A stretch of DNA of 64,000 nucleotides from Shewanella insulae (GTDB taxonomy: Bacteria; Pseudomonadota; Gammaproteobacteria; Enterobacterales; Shewanellaceae). Below the pieces are notes generated by a model. That model ran no database searches and was not told the origin of the DNA. It worked only from the letters and a program-made list of their open reading frames with translations. The DNA lies in NCBI RefSeq assembly GCF_009831655.1, contig NZ_WRPA01000022.1, positions 1 through 64,000 of the forward strand, read 5' to 3'. Each line of letters opens with the position of its first letter. Position 1 is the first letter of the stretch. A program made the position numbers and the translations under genes. Positions 54,087 to 62,614 of the stretch are shown piece by piece.

Positions 54087-54157
54087 CACTTATAAAAGTT
54101 TTTACAGACTTTTAACCTTAGATGGTTTTAGATGCTAATTTACCTTTCAGGATGTGG

Positions 54158-55003
54158 ATGAAGGCCATGAAGTACCTCTTGTCCGGTCTTATTTTTCTCA
54201 CGGGATTGCTCCTGTGCGAGGCCAGGGCCGAAGAGCAGATAGACGACATTACCACGGGCGAATTTCATTTCACCCTCGCCTTAGGCTATGGCGGTATCGA
54301 GAACCCCAGAGCCAAGTCGGACGATATCACCACCTATGCCCTGCCAAGCTGGTCCTACTATGATGACCGCTTCTACGTGGAAAACTTCACTCTGGGCTAC
54401 AGCCTGTATGAGTCGGATAGCCTGTTTATCGACCTGCAGACCCGCCTCAACGAAGATGGCTTCTTCTTCGAGCTCGATGGTTGGAACAAGGTCTTTCTGA
54501 GCGACATACTCGGCTTCAAGCCCAACAAGCAGCCTATATTCGGTCCGGCGATCCCCGAGGTACCGATAGAGCGCAACATCTCCTACCTCGGCGGGCTCAG
54601 CACCACCTGGCTCACCCCCTACAGCGATTTCACCCTAGGTTATTTTCACGACATCAGCGGCGTTCATCAGGGCAACGAGATCCATCTCAAGGCTAAGAAA
54701 AGCATGGCATTTTCCTGGGGCGCGTTGGGATTTGAGATAGGCGCGATTCGTAAGAGCAGCCAGCTGATAAGCTACTACTACCATTTTACCCAGGAGGAGC
54801 TGGGCCGCGGTCGAGTTCAACAACCCCAGTCGGCGGCCATCAACTACCACACCAGTGGCGTAGTCAATGTGCCTCTGTGGCAAGACATTAATTTTGTAGC
54901 GATTATCACCTACACTTGGTTAGGAGATGAGATCACTAAGAACCTCATGGTAGAGAAGGATGGATACCTGTCTGGGTTCATCGGAGTCAGCTATGCCTTC
55001 TAA
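54158..55003 (+). CDS. MipA/OmpV-family outer-membrane protein
   Basis: Outer-membrane beta-barrel of about 281 residues. A signal peptide (KYLLSGLIFLTGLLLCEARAEE) is followed by amphipathic strands such as EFHFTLALGYGGIENPRA, DRFYVENFTLGYSL and SDFTLGYFHDISG. The last residues, SGFIGVSYAF, end in Phe as barrel proteins do. The MipA family is linked to murein synthesis and to peptide-antibiotic tolerance in other bacteria. Three ATG codons compete (54152, 54158, 54167); I chose 54158. It is the first gene of a four-gene operon and overlaps the DUF3019 gene by 11 bases. Confidence 0.85.
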   Translation: MKAMKYLLSGLIFLTGLLLCEARAEEQIDDITTGEFHFTLALGYGGIENPRAKSDDITTYALPSWSYYDDRFYVENFTLGYSLYESDSLFIDLQTRLNEDGFFFELDGWNKVFLSDILGFKPNKQPIFGPAIPEVPIERNISYLGGLSTTWLTPYSDFTLGYFHDISGVHQGNEIHLKAKKSMAFSWGALGFEIGAIRKSSQLISYYYHFTQEELGRGRVQQPQSAAINYHTSGVVNVPLWQDINFVAIITYTWLGDEITKNLMVEKDGYLSGFIGVSYAF

Positions 55004-55388
55004 CGCCACCAAGCTGATACAGTGCATGTTGCTGCTGGCCCTGGCCACCAGCTTCTACTGTCAGGGCAATAGCACCCAAGTCAATGTGAAACCCAAGACC
55101 TGCGCGGTGCTCGAGGCTGGCAGGCCCTGCCACCTGACACTCAAGATCAGCTACAGACTCGAGGCCTTGGAACAGACCTGTATCTGGGTAGCCCTCAGAG
55201 AGGTCCCGGAGCAGTGTTTCGATCGCCTAAGCGTAGATCACCTGCTGGAGCTGACGCTCACCAAAGATACCCTGGTGCAGATCAAAGATATCAACAACAA
55301 GGTGCTCGATGAGGTGACCATACAGATCGCCACCTATCAGCCCGTCAACACCCGAAAACGCCGAGGACTCAACTGGAACCTGTTATGA
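54993..55388 (+). CDS. DUF3019 secreted protein
   Basis: Protein of 131 residues from ATG 54993 (GGAG upstream), overlapping mipA. A signal-like hydrophobic stretch (KLIQCMLLLALATSFYC) precedes a beta-rich domain. That domain has four cysteines in CAVLEAGRPC, EQTCIWVAL and EQCFDRL, and a basic end (TRKRRGLNW). This matches DUF3019, a family with no known function that is found with MipA and two-component genes in Shewanella. The disulfide-rich fold and context suggest a periplasmic ligand-binding or sensory partner. The stop overlaps the next start as ATGA. Confidence 0.85.
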   Translation: MPSNATKLIQCMLLLALATSFYCQGNSTQVNVKPKTCAVLEAGRPCHLTLKISYRLEALEQTCIWVALREVPEQCFDRLSVDHLLELTLTKDTLVQIKDINNKVLDEVTIQIATYQPVNTRKRRGLNWNLL

Positions 55389-56089
55389 GCAAACCTAAGA
55401 TTCTCCTTATTGAAGACGATCTGGATTTGGCGGAGCTCACCCTGCTCTACCTGACACAGCAAGGTTTCGACCTGACTCACAGCGAGTCGGCCCAGGCGGT
55501 GGCAAATTTGCCCACAGATCTCACCTTCGATCTCATCATCTGCGACATCATGCTGCCCGACAGCGACGGCTTTAGCCTGTTCGCCGACCTGCAGGCAAGA
55601 TACCAATGCGTGATCATCTTCATGACGGCTCTCGACGGTCAGCAGGAGCAAATAAAGGGTCTAGAACTCGGTGCCAGCGACTATATCGTCAAGCCGGTCA
55701 ACCCCGAACTCCTGGTGGCTCGCATTAAGGCCAACCTGAGAAAACTCCCTAGCGAGGCGCCGCCCCAGAGCGTTACCCTGCACGATTTCACCATAGATCA
55801 TACCCATCAACAGCTGACCATAGGCGATCGCCCGCAGAAGGTGACCACCCAGGAGTTCGACCTACTATGGATCTTCGCCCAGCATCCGGGCAAGGTACTC
55901 AGCCGCGAATACCTGTTCGAGCAGTATGTGGGCCGCCCCTACGATGGCCTGGACAGAGCGATCGATCTCAAGATCAGCCGTCTGAGAAAGAAGATAGACA
56001 GTTATCGGATCGACGGACTCACCATCAAGACGGTACACGGTCAGGGTTACCTGTTTAACTATCAGCCCCAGAGCTCGAATAAGGGATGA
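55385..56089 (+). CDS. OmpR-type response regulator
   Basis: Regulator of 234 residues. The receiver domain (1-115) has the acidic pair EDD, the phosphoacceptor Asp54 in ICDIMLPDSDG, and Lys in DYIVKPVNPE. The C-terminal winged helix (about 130-230) has EFDLLWIFAQHPGKVLSREYLFEQ and IKTVHGQGYLF, typical of OmpR/PhoB. It overlaps the DUF3019 gene (ATGA) and the kinase gene (ATGA), so all are translationally coupled. It probably binds the 14-bp motif upstream of mipA, as inference. Confidence 0.94.
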   Translation: MSKPKILLIEDDLDLAELTLLYLTQQGFDLTHSESAQAVANLPTDLTFDLIICDIMLPDSDGFSLFADLQARYQCVIIFMTALDGQQEQIKGLELGASDYIVKPVNPELLVARIKANLRKLPSEAPPQSVTLHDFTIDHTHQQLTIGDRPQKVTTQEFDLLWIFAQHPGKVLSREYLFEQYVGRPYDGLDRAIDLKISRLRKKIDSYRIDGLTIKTVHGQGYLFNYQPQSSNKG

Positions 56090-57336
56090 AGTTTCAATTC
56101 TACCGCCTCTACGCCCTGCTGATCTTAAGCAGCGCCCTGATCATCTGGTCATTCAGCGAGATCCACGGCGCCATGCAGCACCAGATGGAGTCCTACCAGA
56201 TAGATGTCGACAGCGTGTTTCGCGGCCTGAGCGAGGAAGACAGCAGCGTGCTAATCCGCCAGCTCTCCCGCGACGAACTGGCATTACCCCAGGGCCTGGC
56301 CGATAAACTTGACCGCGGCGAAACCATCGCCCTCACCCTCAGCGGTGGTAAGACCTACTACTATCGCCAGTCCCCCGAAGCTAACCAAAGTTCAAACACA
56401 GAGGCGAGCAAGCAAACGGCCAAGGTGATCGCCTTCGGCCCAGTGCTGCGCAACCCCACTCAGGCGGTACCTACCGAACTTATCATTTTCGCCCTCTACG
56501 CCAGCCTGGGCTGCCTGGCGCTGCTGCTGATCTGGCCCCTGTTTCGGGATCTCTCCCAGCTACAGACATCCGCGGTGGAGTTTGGCGCCAACCCGAGAAA
56601 GATGGAGCAGACGATCAACAAGCGCTCGGCCATCTATCCCCTGGCCAAGGTTTTTCACGAGGTCACGGTACAGATCGTCGACTTCCTGCAGATGCACAAG
56701 GAGCTGTCGCGCACCATCTCCCACGAGGTCAGGACGCCTCTGGCGCGCATGCGCTTCGCGCTGCAGCTAAGCAAGGCGGAGCTGGATGACAAGTACTGGC
56801 AGCGTCTCAACGCCGATATCGATGAGATAGAGCAGTTGGCCAACAACTACCTCTCCTTTGCCAAGCTGGAGCACAGGGAGGCGCAGATAAAGAAACAGGC
56901 GGTCAGCGCCCAGGCCTTCCTCGAACAGTTAGAGGAGAAATTTGCCCTCTATCAGGACAAGATAGGCATAGCCTTTATCGCCGACGATAAGCTGGCGGTG
57001 TTCGATGCCAGCTCGATGAGCATTGCCACCCAAAACCTAATCATGAACGCCCTGCGCTTCGCCAAACAGAATATTCAGGTGCATTTTCGCTGCGAAGGCG
57101 ATCTGTGCCAGATCACCGTAGAGGATGATGGCCCAGGCTTCGAAGGCAAGGGCAAACAGCTGCTGGCCGCCTTCGCCAGAGATAAGGAGCAGGCCGACGG
57201 CTCCGGCTACGGCCTGGGGCTCTACATCGCCCGCAAGATCGCCATCTGGCATCAGGGCCGGTTAGAGGTAGCAAAGTCCGATGAGCTCGGCGGCGCCAGC
57301 CTCACCCTGGTCTGGCGCAATCAGCAGGCTAATTAG
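56086..57336 (+). CDS. Sensor histidine kinase of the mipA operon
   Basis: Membrane kinase of 416 residues. TM1 lies about 5-26, a periplasmic sensor about 27-128 follows, and TM2 about 128-152. The phosphoacceptor is His213 in ISHEVRTPLARMRFAL. The ATPase boxes are QNLIMNALRFAKQ, VEDDGPGFEG and GYGLGLYIARKIA. It is paired with the overlapping response regulator. The periplasmic domain carries no family I recognise, so the signal is unknown; DUF3019 and MipA in the same operon suggest an envelope signal. Confidence 0.93.
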   Translation: MKFQFYRLYALLILSSALIIWSFSEIHGAMQHQMESYQIDVDSVFRGLSEEDSSVLIRQLSRDELALPQGLADKLDRGETIALTLSGGKTYYYRQSPEANQSSNTEASKQTAKVIAFGPVLRNPTQAVPTELIIFALYASLGCLALLLIWPLFRDLSQLQTSAVEFGANPRKMEQTINKRSAIYPLAKVFHEVTVQIVDFLQMHKELSRTISHEVRTPLARMRFALQLSKAELDDKYWQRLNADIDEIEQLANNYLSFAKLEHREAQIKKQAVSAQAFLEQLEEKFALYQDKIGIAFIADDKLAVFDASSMSIATQNLIMNALRFAKQNIQVHFRCEGDLCQITVEDDGPGFEGKGKQLLAAFARDKEQADGSGYGLGLYIARKIAIWHQGRLEVAKSDELGGASLTLVWRNQQAN

Positions 57337-57371
57337 AACAGGCGTGCCTTTTCCGAAAATGTGCCCGGCCC

Positions 57372-58655
57372 TTAAAACAGCGCCCCCATGACGCCGAGTA
57401 AGATCCCCGTCAGCGCGAAGCCCAACAAGAGCATGAGAATGCTGGGCCGATAACGAAGTTGCCAGGCCAGTCCGATCAATACTAAGAGGGCATCGGGCCA
57501 GGCGAGAACGGCACTGACGATCACAGGGGAGATAAGCGCCGCCAGCAGCAGGCCCACCACGGCGGCATTGATCCCCATTATTGCGCCGCGAAATCTCGCC
57601 CGCCCCATCAGGCCATGCCAACTGCGCAGCAGGGAGAGTTGCAGTAAAAATCCCGGAAGGAAGATGGCGAGCGTCGCCACAAGCGCTCCCAACAGGGGCG
57701 ACTCAAACAAGGACTCGGCGCCGAGAAAGGCCGCCAGGGTAAACATGGGGCCGGGCACCGCCTGAGCCAGGGCATAACCCGTCAGGAAACGTTCGCTGGT
57801 CAGCTGCTGACCGACACTCGCCTCCAGCAGCGGCAGCACCACATGACCGCCGCCAAACACTAGGGCGCCCGCCTGATAAAACTGGGCAAACAGCTGTAGC
57901 AGGCTATGGCCAGTTCCTAGCCAGAAGAGCGACAAGCCAAACAGCAACAAAAACAAGCAAAGAGGCAGCATCTTTGGCCGCAAGGCATCGAGTGAGCCGC
58001 GTCGAACACCTTTAGTGTCTTGCCCTCCTTCAGCCTGTTCAGTGTCCTGAAGGGCCGATGGCGCCAGCAGAATAGCACCGATAATTCCAGCCAAGATCAA
58101 CAGCCCCAGCTGGCTGGCCAGGGTGCCGACAAACAGGGTGAGCGAGGCGCAGAGCAGCATAAGTAGCCGAGTCGCGCCGCGACGACAGAACTGCTTGAAC
58201 ATGCTCAGCACGGCATCGGTCACCACAACGACCGCCATCAGCTTGAGGCCATGGATCAGTCCCTGAAACCAGCTGGTATCCAGCCAGCTCAGACTCGCCA
58301 CCGCCAGCAGATAGAGGAGCAGAAAGGAGGGCAAGGTAAAGCCCATGAAGGCAGCGATTGCGCCCGATAACCCAGCCCTGTGATGGCCTATGGCGAAACC
58401 CACCTGGCTTGAACCCGGCCCGGGGATCACCTGACTCATTGCGACGATGGCGCCAAAACGCTCGGCGTCCAGCCAGCCGAGCTCATCGACGAAACGCCGC
58501 TTGAAATACCCTATATGCGCCGCCGGCCCGCCGAAGCTCATCAGCCCCAGGAGCATAAACTGCTTAAATACCTCGCCCAAGTTGTCATCCTCCGTCAACG
58601 CGCCACATGAGACTTGACCGCGCCGACTAAACGAGCGCAGCCTTTTGAATAGCAT
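57372..58655 (-). CDS. chrA: Chromate transporter ChrA (two-domain)
   Basis: Membrane protein of 427 residues with two homologous CHR halves. The first half has LMSFGGPAAHIGYFKRRFV and MSQVIPGPGSSQVGFAIG. The second has GALVFGGGHVVLPLLE and ALAQAVPGPMFTLAAFLG. This long form is known to export chromate out of the cytoplasm in several bacteria. It is convergent with the histidine kinase gene and carries no obvious regulator. In Shewanella it could act as a general oxyanion exporter; substrate specificity is not decidable here. Confidence 0.93.
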   Translation of the reverse strand: MLFKRLRSFSRRGQVSCGALTEDDNLGEVFKQFMLLGLMSFGGPAAHIGYFKRRFVDELGWLDAERFGAIVAMSQVIPGPGSSQVGFAIGHHRAGLSGAIAAFMGFTLPSFLLLYLLAVASLSWLDTSWFQGLIHGLKLMAVVVVTDAVLSMFKQFCRRGATRLLMLLCASLTLFVGTLASQLGLLILAGIIGAILLAPSALQDTEQAEGGQDTKGVRRGSLDALRPKMLPLCLFLLLFGLSLFWLGTGHSLLQLFAQFYQAGALVFGGGHVVLPLLEASVGQQLTSERFLTGYALAQAVPGPMFTLAAFLGAESLFESPLLGALVATLAIFLPGFLLQLSLLRSWHGLMGRARFRGAIMGINAAVVGLLLAALISPVIVSAVLAWPDALLVLIGLAWQLRYRPSILMLLLGFALTGILLGVMGALF

Positions 58656-58719
58656 GGTTAATTAGATTATGACAGACAGGTGACAGCCTGATGACAAACG
58701 AATAGAAAGACTTGGCTGG

Positions 58720-59859
58720 TTACTCGCCTGTGCGCCGCAACATCACCAGCACCTCGAAATGATCCGTGTGGGGGAACATGTCAAACAGCTGTACCTTGGT
58801 CACACGGTAGCCTGAGATGCAATGCAGATCTTTGGCCAGGGTCTTGGGATTACAGCTGGAGTAGAGAATCGCCTTAGGGGCAAACTCGCTCAGGGAGTGA
58901 CACAGTGCCTCGCCGATGCCGCGTCTGGGGGGGTTGACTATGATAAGCTCCGGCTTCTCTTCGCCGCGGCTGCCGCTGGCGAAGCTGGTCGAGTCCAGCG
59001 CGGTGAAGCGCACGTTATCAAGCCCCAGTGTCTCGGCCGACATCTTGGCGCAGGCGATCGCCTCGGCCTCGATCTCTATGCCGGTAAGGGCCACCTCTTT
59101 CGAGGCACAGTGCAGGCCGAAACCGCCGACGCCGCAGAAGAGATCCCAAATCGATTTAGGCGCCAACTCACGGGTCCAGTCCCGCGCGCTCAGGTAGAGC
59201 TTGGCCGCCACCTCGGGATGGGTCTGGAAGAAGCTCTTGGGACGAATGTAGAGGGGTACGCCATTAAACTCCTCCTCCAATCTAGTTGCCTCGGTGAGGA
59301 AGATCTCCTCCTCCCCTTCCAAAATAGCCATATGCACTGGCTGCAGATTCACCGACACCAGCTTGATCTCTGGATGTTCGGCTAACAGCTTTGGCAGTTC
59401 GCGCTCGATACGGGGAATGGCCTGCTCGGAGCGCATCACGAAACGCAGCATATATTCGCCGCGTACCTGACTGCGGGTCAGCAGGATAAACTTAAGCTCG
59501 CCCTTGGCCTTATCGACTCTATAGGGCGGGATCCCCGCCTGGCGCACAAACTCCTCTAAACGGTGCAACAACTGCTGCATATCCTGAGGATAGAGGCTGC
59601 AGTCGCACAGGCTCACCGCCTCGCCGCTGGGGCTCATCAGCCCCAATATCGGCTGATGGGCGGCGCCCAGCACCACCATCTTGGCCTTGTTACGAAAACC
59701 ACTCTCTGGGCCCACCACGGGAGGAAGCCACTGCTCCACCGGCAGATCCTTGAGCAATGCCTCTAGAGTCGCCGTCTTCGCCGCCACCTGCTGGTTCAGG
59801 GGCGTCTTGAGATGACGACAGGAAAGACACTGATTAGCATCGAAATAGGCACACTTCAC
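58720..59859 (-). CDS. rlmC: 23S rRNA (uracil-747-C5)-methyltransferase
   Basis: SAM-dependent enzyme of 379 residues. The N-terminus has Fe-S cysteines (MKCAYFDANQCLSCRHLKTP), a hallmark of RlmC/RumB, and no TRAM domain. SAM motifs are WDLFCGVGGFGLHCA and LIIVNPPRRGIG. The catalytic nucleophile is in LYSSCNPKTLAKDL. It starts at GTG 59859. It methylates U747 in helix 35 of 23S rRNA. It is a stand-alone gene. Confidence 0.95.
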   Translation of the reverse strand: MKCAYFDANQCLSCRHLKTPLNQQVAAKTATLEALLKDLPVEQWLPPVVGPESGFRNKAKMVVLGAAHQPILGLMSPSGEAVSLCDCSLYPQDMQQLLHRLEEFVRQAGIPPYRVDKAKGELKFILLTRSQVRGEYMLRFVMRSEQAIPRIERELPKLLAEHPEIKLVSVNLQPVHMAILEGEEEIFLTEATRLEEEFNGVPLYIRPKSFFQTHPEVAAKLYLSARDWTRELAPKSIWDLFCGVGGFGLHCASKEVALTGIEIEAEAIACAKMSAETLGLDNVRFTALDSTSFASGSRGEEKPELIIVNPPRRGIGEALCHSLSEFAPKAILYSSCNPKTLAKDLHCISGYRVTKVQLFDMFPHTDHFEVLVMLRRTGE

Positions 59860-59901
59860 GGATGATTTGCTCGCAGTTTGGCTTAAAAAAGGCGCCCTAC
59901 T

Positions 59902-61143
59902 TTAGCCTTTTTGAGGAGAAAAATCACCTTTCGCCGAGGGCGACTGACTTACCATTGATTCATCTGCCACAGGCGTGAGGCGTAACGTATCGACATCGGC
60001 ACATATTGGCTTAGGCCCGCAGCGACTCTTGACCCAGGCCAGCGCCTCCTTGGCCGTGTGCCTGAAGGTGGTCAGCTTGCCGCCATAGACGGTGAGCAGG
60101 TTGGGATGGGTATCGCGCGATAACATCATGGTATCCCTGGGCAGGTCGAACGCCTCACCGCCCTGCTTAGGTAGCACGCGCACGCCGCAGTATCGCCCTG
60201 TGATACGCCCCTCGAGCGCCCCATCGGCCTCACACAGGGGGAAGTAGTGGCGATAGATCCCCAGCAGATAGGCCTCCTCGGCTGGCGTCACACCCGCGGC
60301 GTCCACCGCTTCGATCGGGGTCTCGGTCGTGCCTATCATGGTCTTTCCCTGCCAGGGCATGACAAACACCACCCGCTTATCGAAGATAGATTCCAGGTAG
60401 AAGATGCCGCTCGGCGAGGGGATATCCAGCACCAGGTGACTCCCCTGCACCAGCTCCAAGGCAGAGACCTCCACCTTAGGGATGACCCGCTCGAGCGTCT
60501 GATTGACCCAGGGGCCGGTGGCATTGATGACGCAGCGGCTACTGAGGCGCCGCATCTCCCCCCCGGCATTAAAGCTGACGATACAGGAATCTGGCCTGTG
60601 CTCTATCTCCTCCAGGCTGACCTGGGTCAGCAGCTCTGCCCCTAACTGCCTGGCGCTCTGGGCCACGGCGCGGGTCAAAGCGCCATCGTCGGTCTGGGCG
60701 TCCCAGTAACGAAACACGGCGCGTAGCCCCTTGAGCTTGAGCCCGGCCAGCTCACTCCAGCGACTGGCCGGCACAGACTGAAACTGGCCCAGGGGATCCA
60801 GCTCGCTCAGTAAGGCATACAGGCTCAGCCCGGCGCGAATGGCCAGCGGGCCACGCTGACTGCCTCGGTAGAGTGGAATATAGAAGGGAACCGGCTTGAC
60901 CAGCTCGGGGGCCAGGGTCAACAGCGCCTTACGTTCACTTAGAGACTGGCGCACCAGGCCGAGTTGGCCCGACTCTAAGTAGCGCAGGCCGCCATGGATC
61001 AGCTTACTCGAGTTAGATGAGGTCTTCTCCCCCAGATTATCCTTTTCAAGCAGCACCACAGAATAGCCGGCGGCCTGGGCACACTGGGCTATGCCCACCC
61101 CGGTAATGCCGCCACCAATCACCACTAAATCCACTGCCTGCAT
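59902..61143 (-). CDS. Short GlpD-like FAD-dependent oxidoreductase
   Basis: Flavoenzyme of 413 residues in the glycerol-3-phosphate dehydrogenase family. The FAD loop is VVIGGGITGVGIAQCA, and KTSSNSSKLIHGGLRYLESGQ is a GlpD signature. VINATGPW and the C-terminal LLTVYGGKLTTFRHTA are also present. E. coli GlpD is about 500 residues; here the C-terminal helical domain is missing, so it is a short form. Substrate could be glycerol 3-phosphate or a related compound. It follows the OhrR-like gene by about 24 bases, suggesting co-transcription. Confidence 0.85.
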   Translation of the reverse strand: MQAVDLVVIGGGITGVGIAQCAQAAGYSVVLLEKDNLGEKTSSNSSKLIHGGLRYLESGQLGLVRQSLSERKALLTLAPELVKPVPFYIPLYRGSQRGPLAIRAGLSLYALLSELDPLGQFQSVPASRWSELAGLKLKGLRAVFRYWDAQTDDGALTRAVAQSARQLGAELLTQVSLEEIEHRPDSCIVSFNAGGEMRRLSSRCVINATGPWVNQTLERVIPKVEVSALELVQGSHLVLDIPSPSGIFYLESIFDKRVVFVMPWQGKTMIGTTETPIEAVDAAGVTPAEEAYLLGIYRHYFPLCEADGALEGRITGRYCGVRVLPKQGGEAFDLPRDTMMLSRDTHPNLLTVYGGKLTTFRHTAKEALAWVKSRCGPKPICADVDTLRLTPVADESMVSQSPSAKGDFSPQKG

Positions 61144-61167
61144 ATCGCGTCCTTTCGCTAAATGAAT

Positions 61168-61635
61168 CTAACTTTTTTCCGCCGCATTCAGATAGCGGTA
61201 AGCCTTGTCGCACAGGCGCTTGAGTTCAATAAACTCTTCGGGCTCTCCGCCTAGCTTACAGCGCATCTGCATCGGAATAGACTGAGCCTGCTGTTGCAGT
61301 TCCCGGCCCGCTTCGGTCAACTGCAATACCCGCACCCGTTCGTCGGTTTCACTGCGCCCACGGGTCACCAGGCCTTTGCTTTCCAGGCGTTTAAGCAGGG
61401 GCGTCAGGGTACCCGAGTCCAGGTGAAGCTGCTCACCCAGGGTCTTGACGCTGATCCCCGGCTCCTGCCATAGGACCAACATCGCCAGATATTGAGAATA
61501 GGTCAAGTCCAACGCCTCCAGCAGGGGGCGATAGGCGCGCACCATGGCATTGGCGGCGCTATAAAGCGAGAAGCAGACCTGGTTTTCGAGGGCTAGCGGA
61601 TTAGGGTGAGTATCTTGGCTCGTGGATTGACTCAT
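61168..61635 (-). CDS. Two-cysteine OhrR-type MarR regulator
   Basis: Winged-helix regulator of 155 residues from ATG 61635; ATG 61650 is an alternative. The OhrR signature NQVCFSLYSAANAMVRAYRP places Cys21 at the peroxide-sensing position, and Tyr residues follow in LTYSQYLAMLVLW. The DNA-reading helix is LHLDSGTLTPLLKRLE with TDERVRVL in the wing. A second cysteine, Cys126, lies exactly 105 residues later, as in two-cysteine OhrR (Cys22/Cys127 of Xanthomonas). It probably represses the GlpD-like gene and itself and is released by organic hydroperoxide. No ohr gene is near. Confidence 0.85.
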   Translation of the reverse strand: MSQSTSQDTHPNPLALENQVCFSLYSAANAMVRAYRPLLEALDLTYSQYLAMLVLWQEPGISVKTLGEQLHLDSGTLTPLLKRLESKGLVTRGRSETDERVRVLQLTEAGRELQQQAQSIPMQMRCKLGGEPEEFIELKRLCDKAYRYLNAAEKS

Positions 61636-61764
61636 GAATTGGATCGCCATCATTAAATTGCACACAACTTTTACCAAGTTTACGCCATGCGCAGGCCAAA
61701 GTGAAAAATTATCAAAAAAATTTTTTACTGCATAGTTAGTCAATAATCCGTCATCTTTACAGAG

Positions 61765-61784
61765 ACTTAATTAAATAATTAAGT
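61765..61784. promoter_or_regulatory. 20-bp palindrome upstream of the OhrR-like gene
   Basis: ACTTAATTAAATAATTAAGT is a perfect dyad with nine-base arms and a two-base centre. It lies about 130 bases upstream of the regulator start. It resembles the AATT-rich OhrR operators of other bacteria, so autoregulation is plausible. Confidence 0.6.
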
Positions 61785-61957
61785 AAAACCATCTAGATGC
61801 GGCTCGACTGAATCCTGACACTAGGTTAAATACTCAAAAAGGCTGAGATTTCCGCACCTTTCCACCAACAAACATGGTTGCTTTTCGAGCGATAATCCCC
61901 TAAATTCCCCCCACTATTCAGCTCGATACACTAAAAAACACAATGGAGGTGTTCACT

Positions 61958-62395
61958 ATGAAGCAATTGCTGCTAGTGATGTTGTCATTTCTCTTTGCCG
62001 CCCAAGCCAATGCCGCCTGTCCGCAAAACATCAGCTTCGGCGATATACCCTTTGAGAAAAACAGCTCTTACTTCGATAGCCGATATGCCAAACAGTTGCA
62101 AGCGCTGATCGAGAAGACTCAAGCCGACAGCGGTTATCTGTTGCTGGAGTTTCCCCTGAATAAGGGAGAAACAAATAAGAAACTCAGAGACTACAACCTC
62201 TGGCTCGCCAATCGCCGTATCGAACGGGTCAAAACCTTCCTGACCAAGGCGGACTATAACCAACCCGTGATCACTAAGCTGCTAACCGCCAGCAAGCAAG
62301 ATACCCGCACCCTGAGCCTTCACTGGTGCCAACAGGAAGAGAGTGAGACAGCAATCGCCAGCGCGACCACACCCGGCCGTCACCAGCTCAAGTAA
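61958..62395 (+). CDS. Small secreted OmpA-like-domain protein
   Basis: Protein of 145 residues from ATG 61958 (GGAGG upstream). The signal peptide is KQLLLVMLSFLFAAQANA. The mature part starts ACPQNISFGDIPFEKNSSYF and continues to NYNLWLANRRIERVKTFL-type helix (YNLWLANRRIERVKTFL), the pattern of a degenerate OmpA C-terminal domain (the NxxLSxxRAxxV box). The peptidoglycan-binding Asp and Arg are only partly kept, so murein binding is uncertain. Two cysteines (near the start and in HWCQQ) could pair. It is a single gene; a hairpin without a T-run follows. Confidence 0.72.
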   Translation: MKQLLLVMLSFLFAAQANAACPQNISFGDIPFEKNSSYFDSRYAKQLQALIEKTQADSGYLLLEFPLNKGETNKKLRDYNLWLANRRIERVKTFLTKADYNQPVITKLLTASKQDTRTLSLHWCQQEESETAIASATTPGRHQLK

Positions 62396-62412
62396 GCCGC
62401 TATAGCCCTGGA

Positions 62413-62440
62413 GCCGCCTCCCGAGAAAAAGTGAGGCGGC
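62413..62440. other. Stem-loop between OmpA-like and DsbD-like genes
   Basis: GCCGCCTC/GAGGCGGC is a perfect 8-base stem with a 12-base loop. It is not followed by a T-run on the plus strand, so it may stabilise the 3' end of the message rather than terminate it. Confidence 0.5.
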
Positions 62441-62614
62441 AACTTGGCAACAACGAAAAATCCGCGCCAGTTAACACTTCCAGTACATTTCAAGATTTGT
62501 GTTGCAAATCTTAAACATAAACTTAGCCTCCCCCACCTCGCGCAGTAAACTGTCCCTAGAGGATTCACGCCTTTGTCATCATCATTTTGGCAAATCAGCT
62601 CCCGGGGAGGGATT

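Larger units (their letters stand above)
53479..54157. other. Long intergenic region between protease and mipA genes
   Basis: No convincing gene is present in these 680 AT-rich bases. A 64-codon minus-strand frame (53879-54073) has no Shine-Dalgarno site and unusual composition, so I do not call it. The stretch holds two copies of TGTAGCATTTTGTA, at its two ends, facing the same way. It is the probable control region for both divergent genes. Confidence 0.6.

Noticed and set aside
61715..61727. A-run/T-run (AAAAAAATTTTTT) as an operator upstream of the OhrR-like gene
   Set aside because: It is a simple A/T tract expected in promoters, unlike the true nine-base-arm dyad at 61765-61784.
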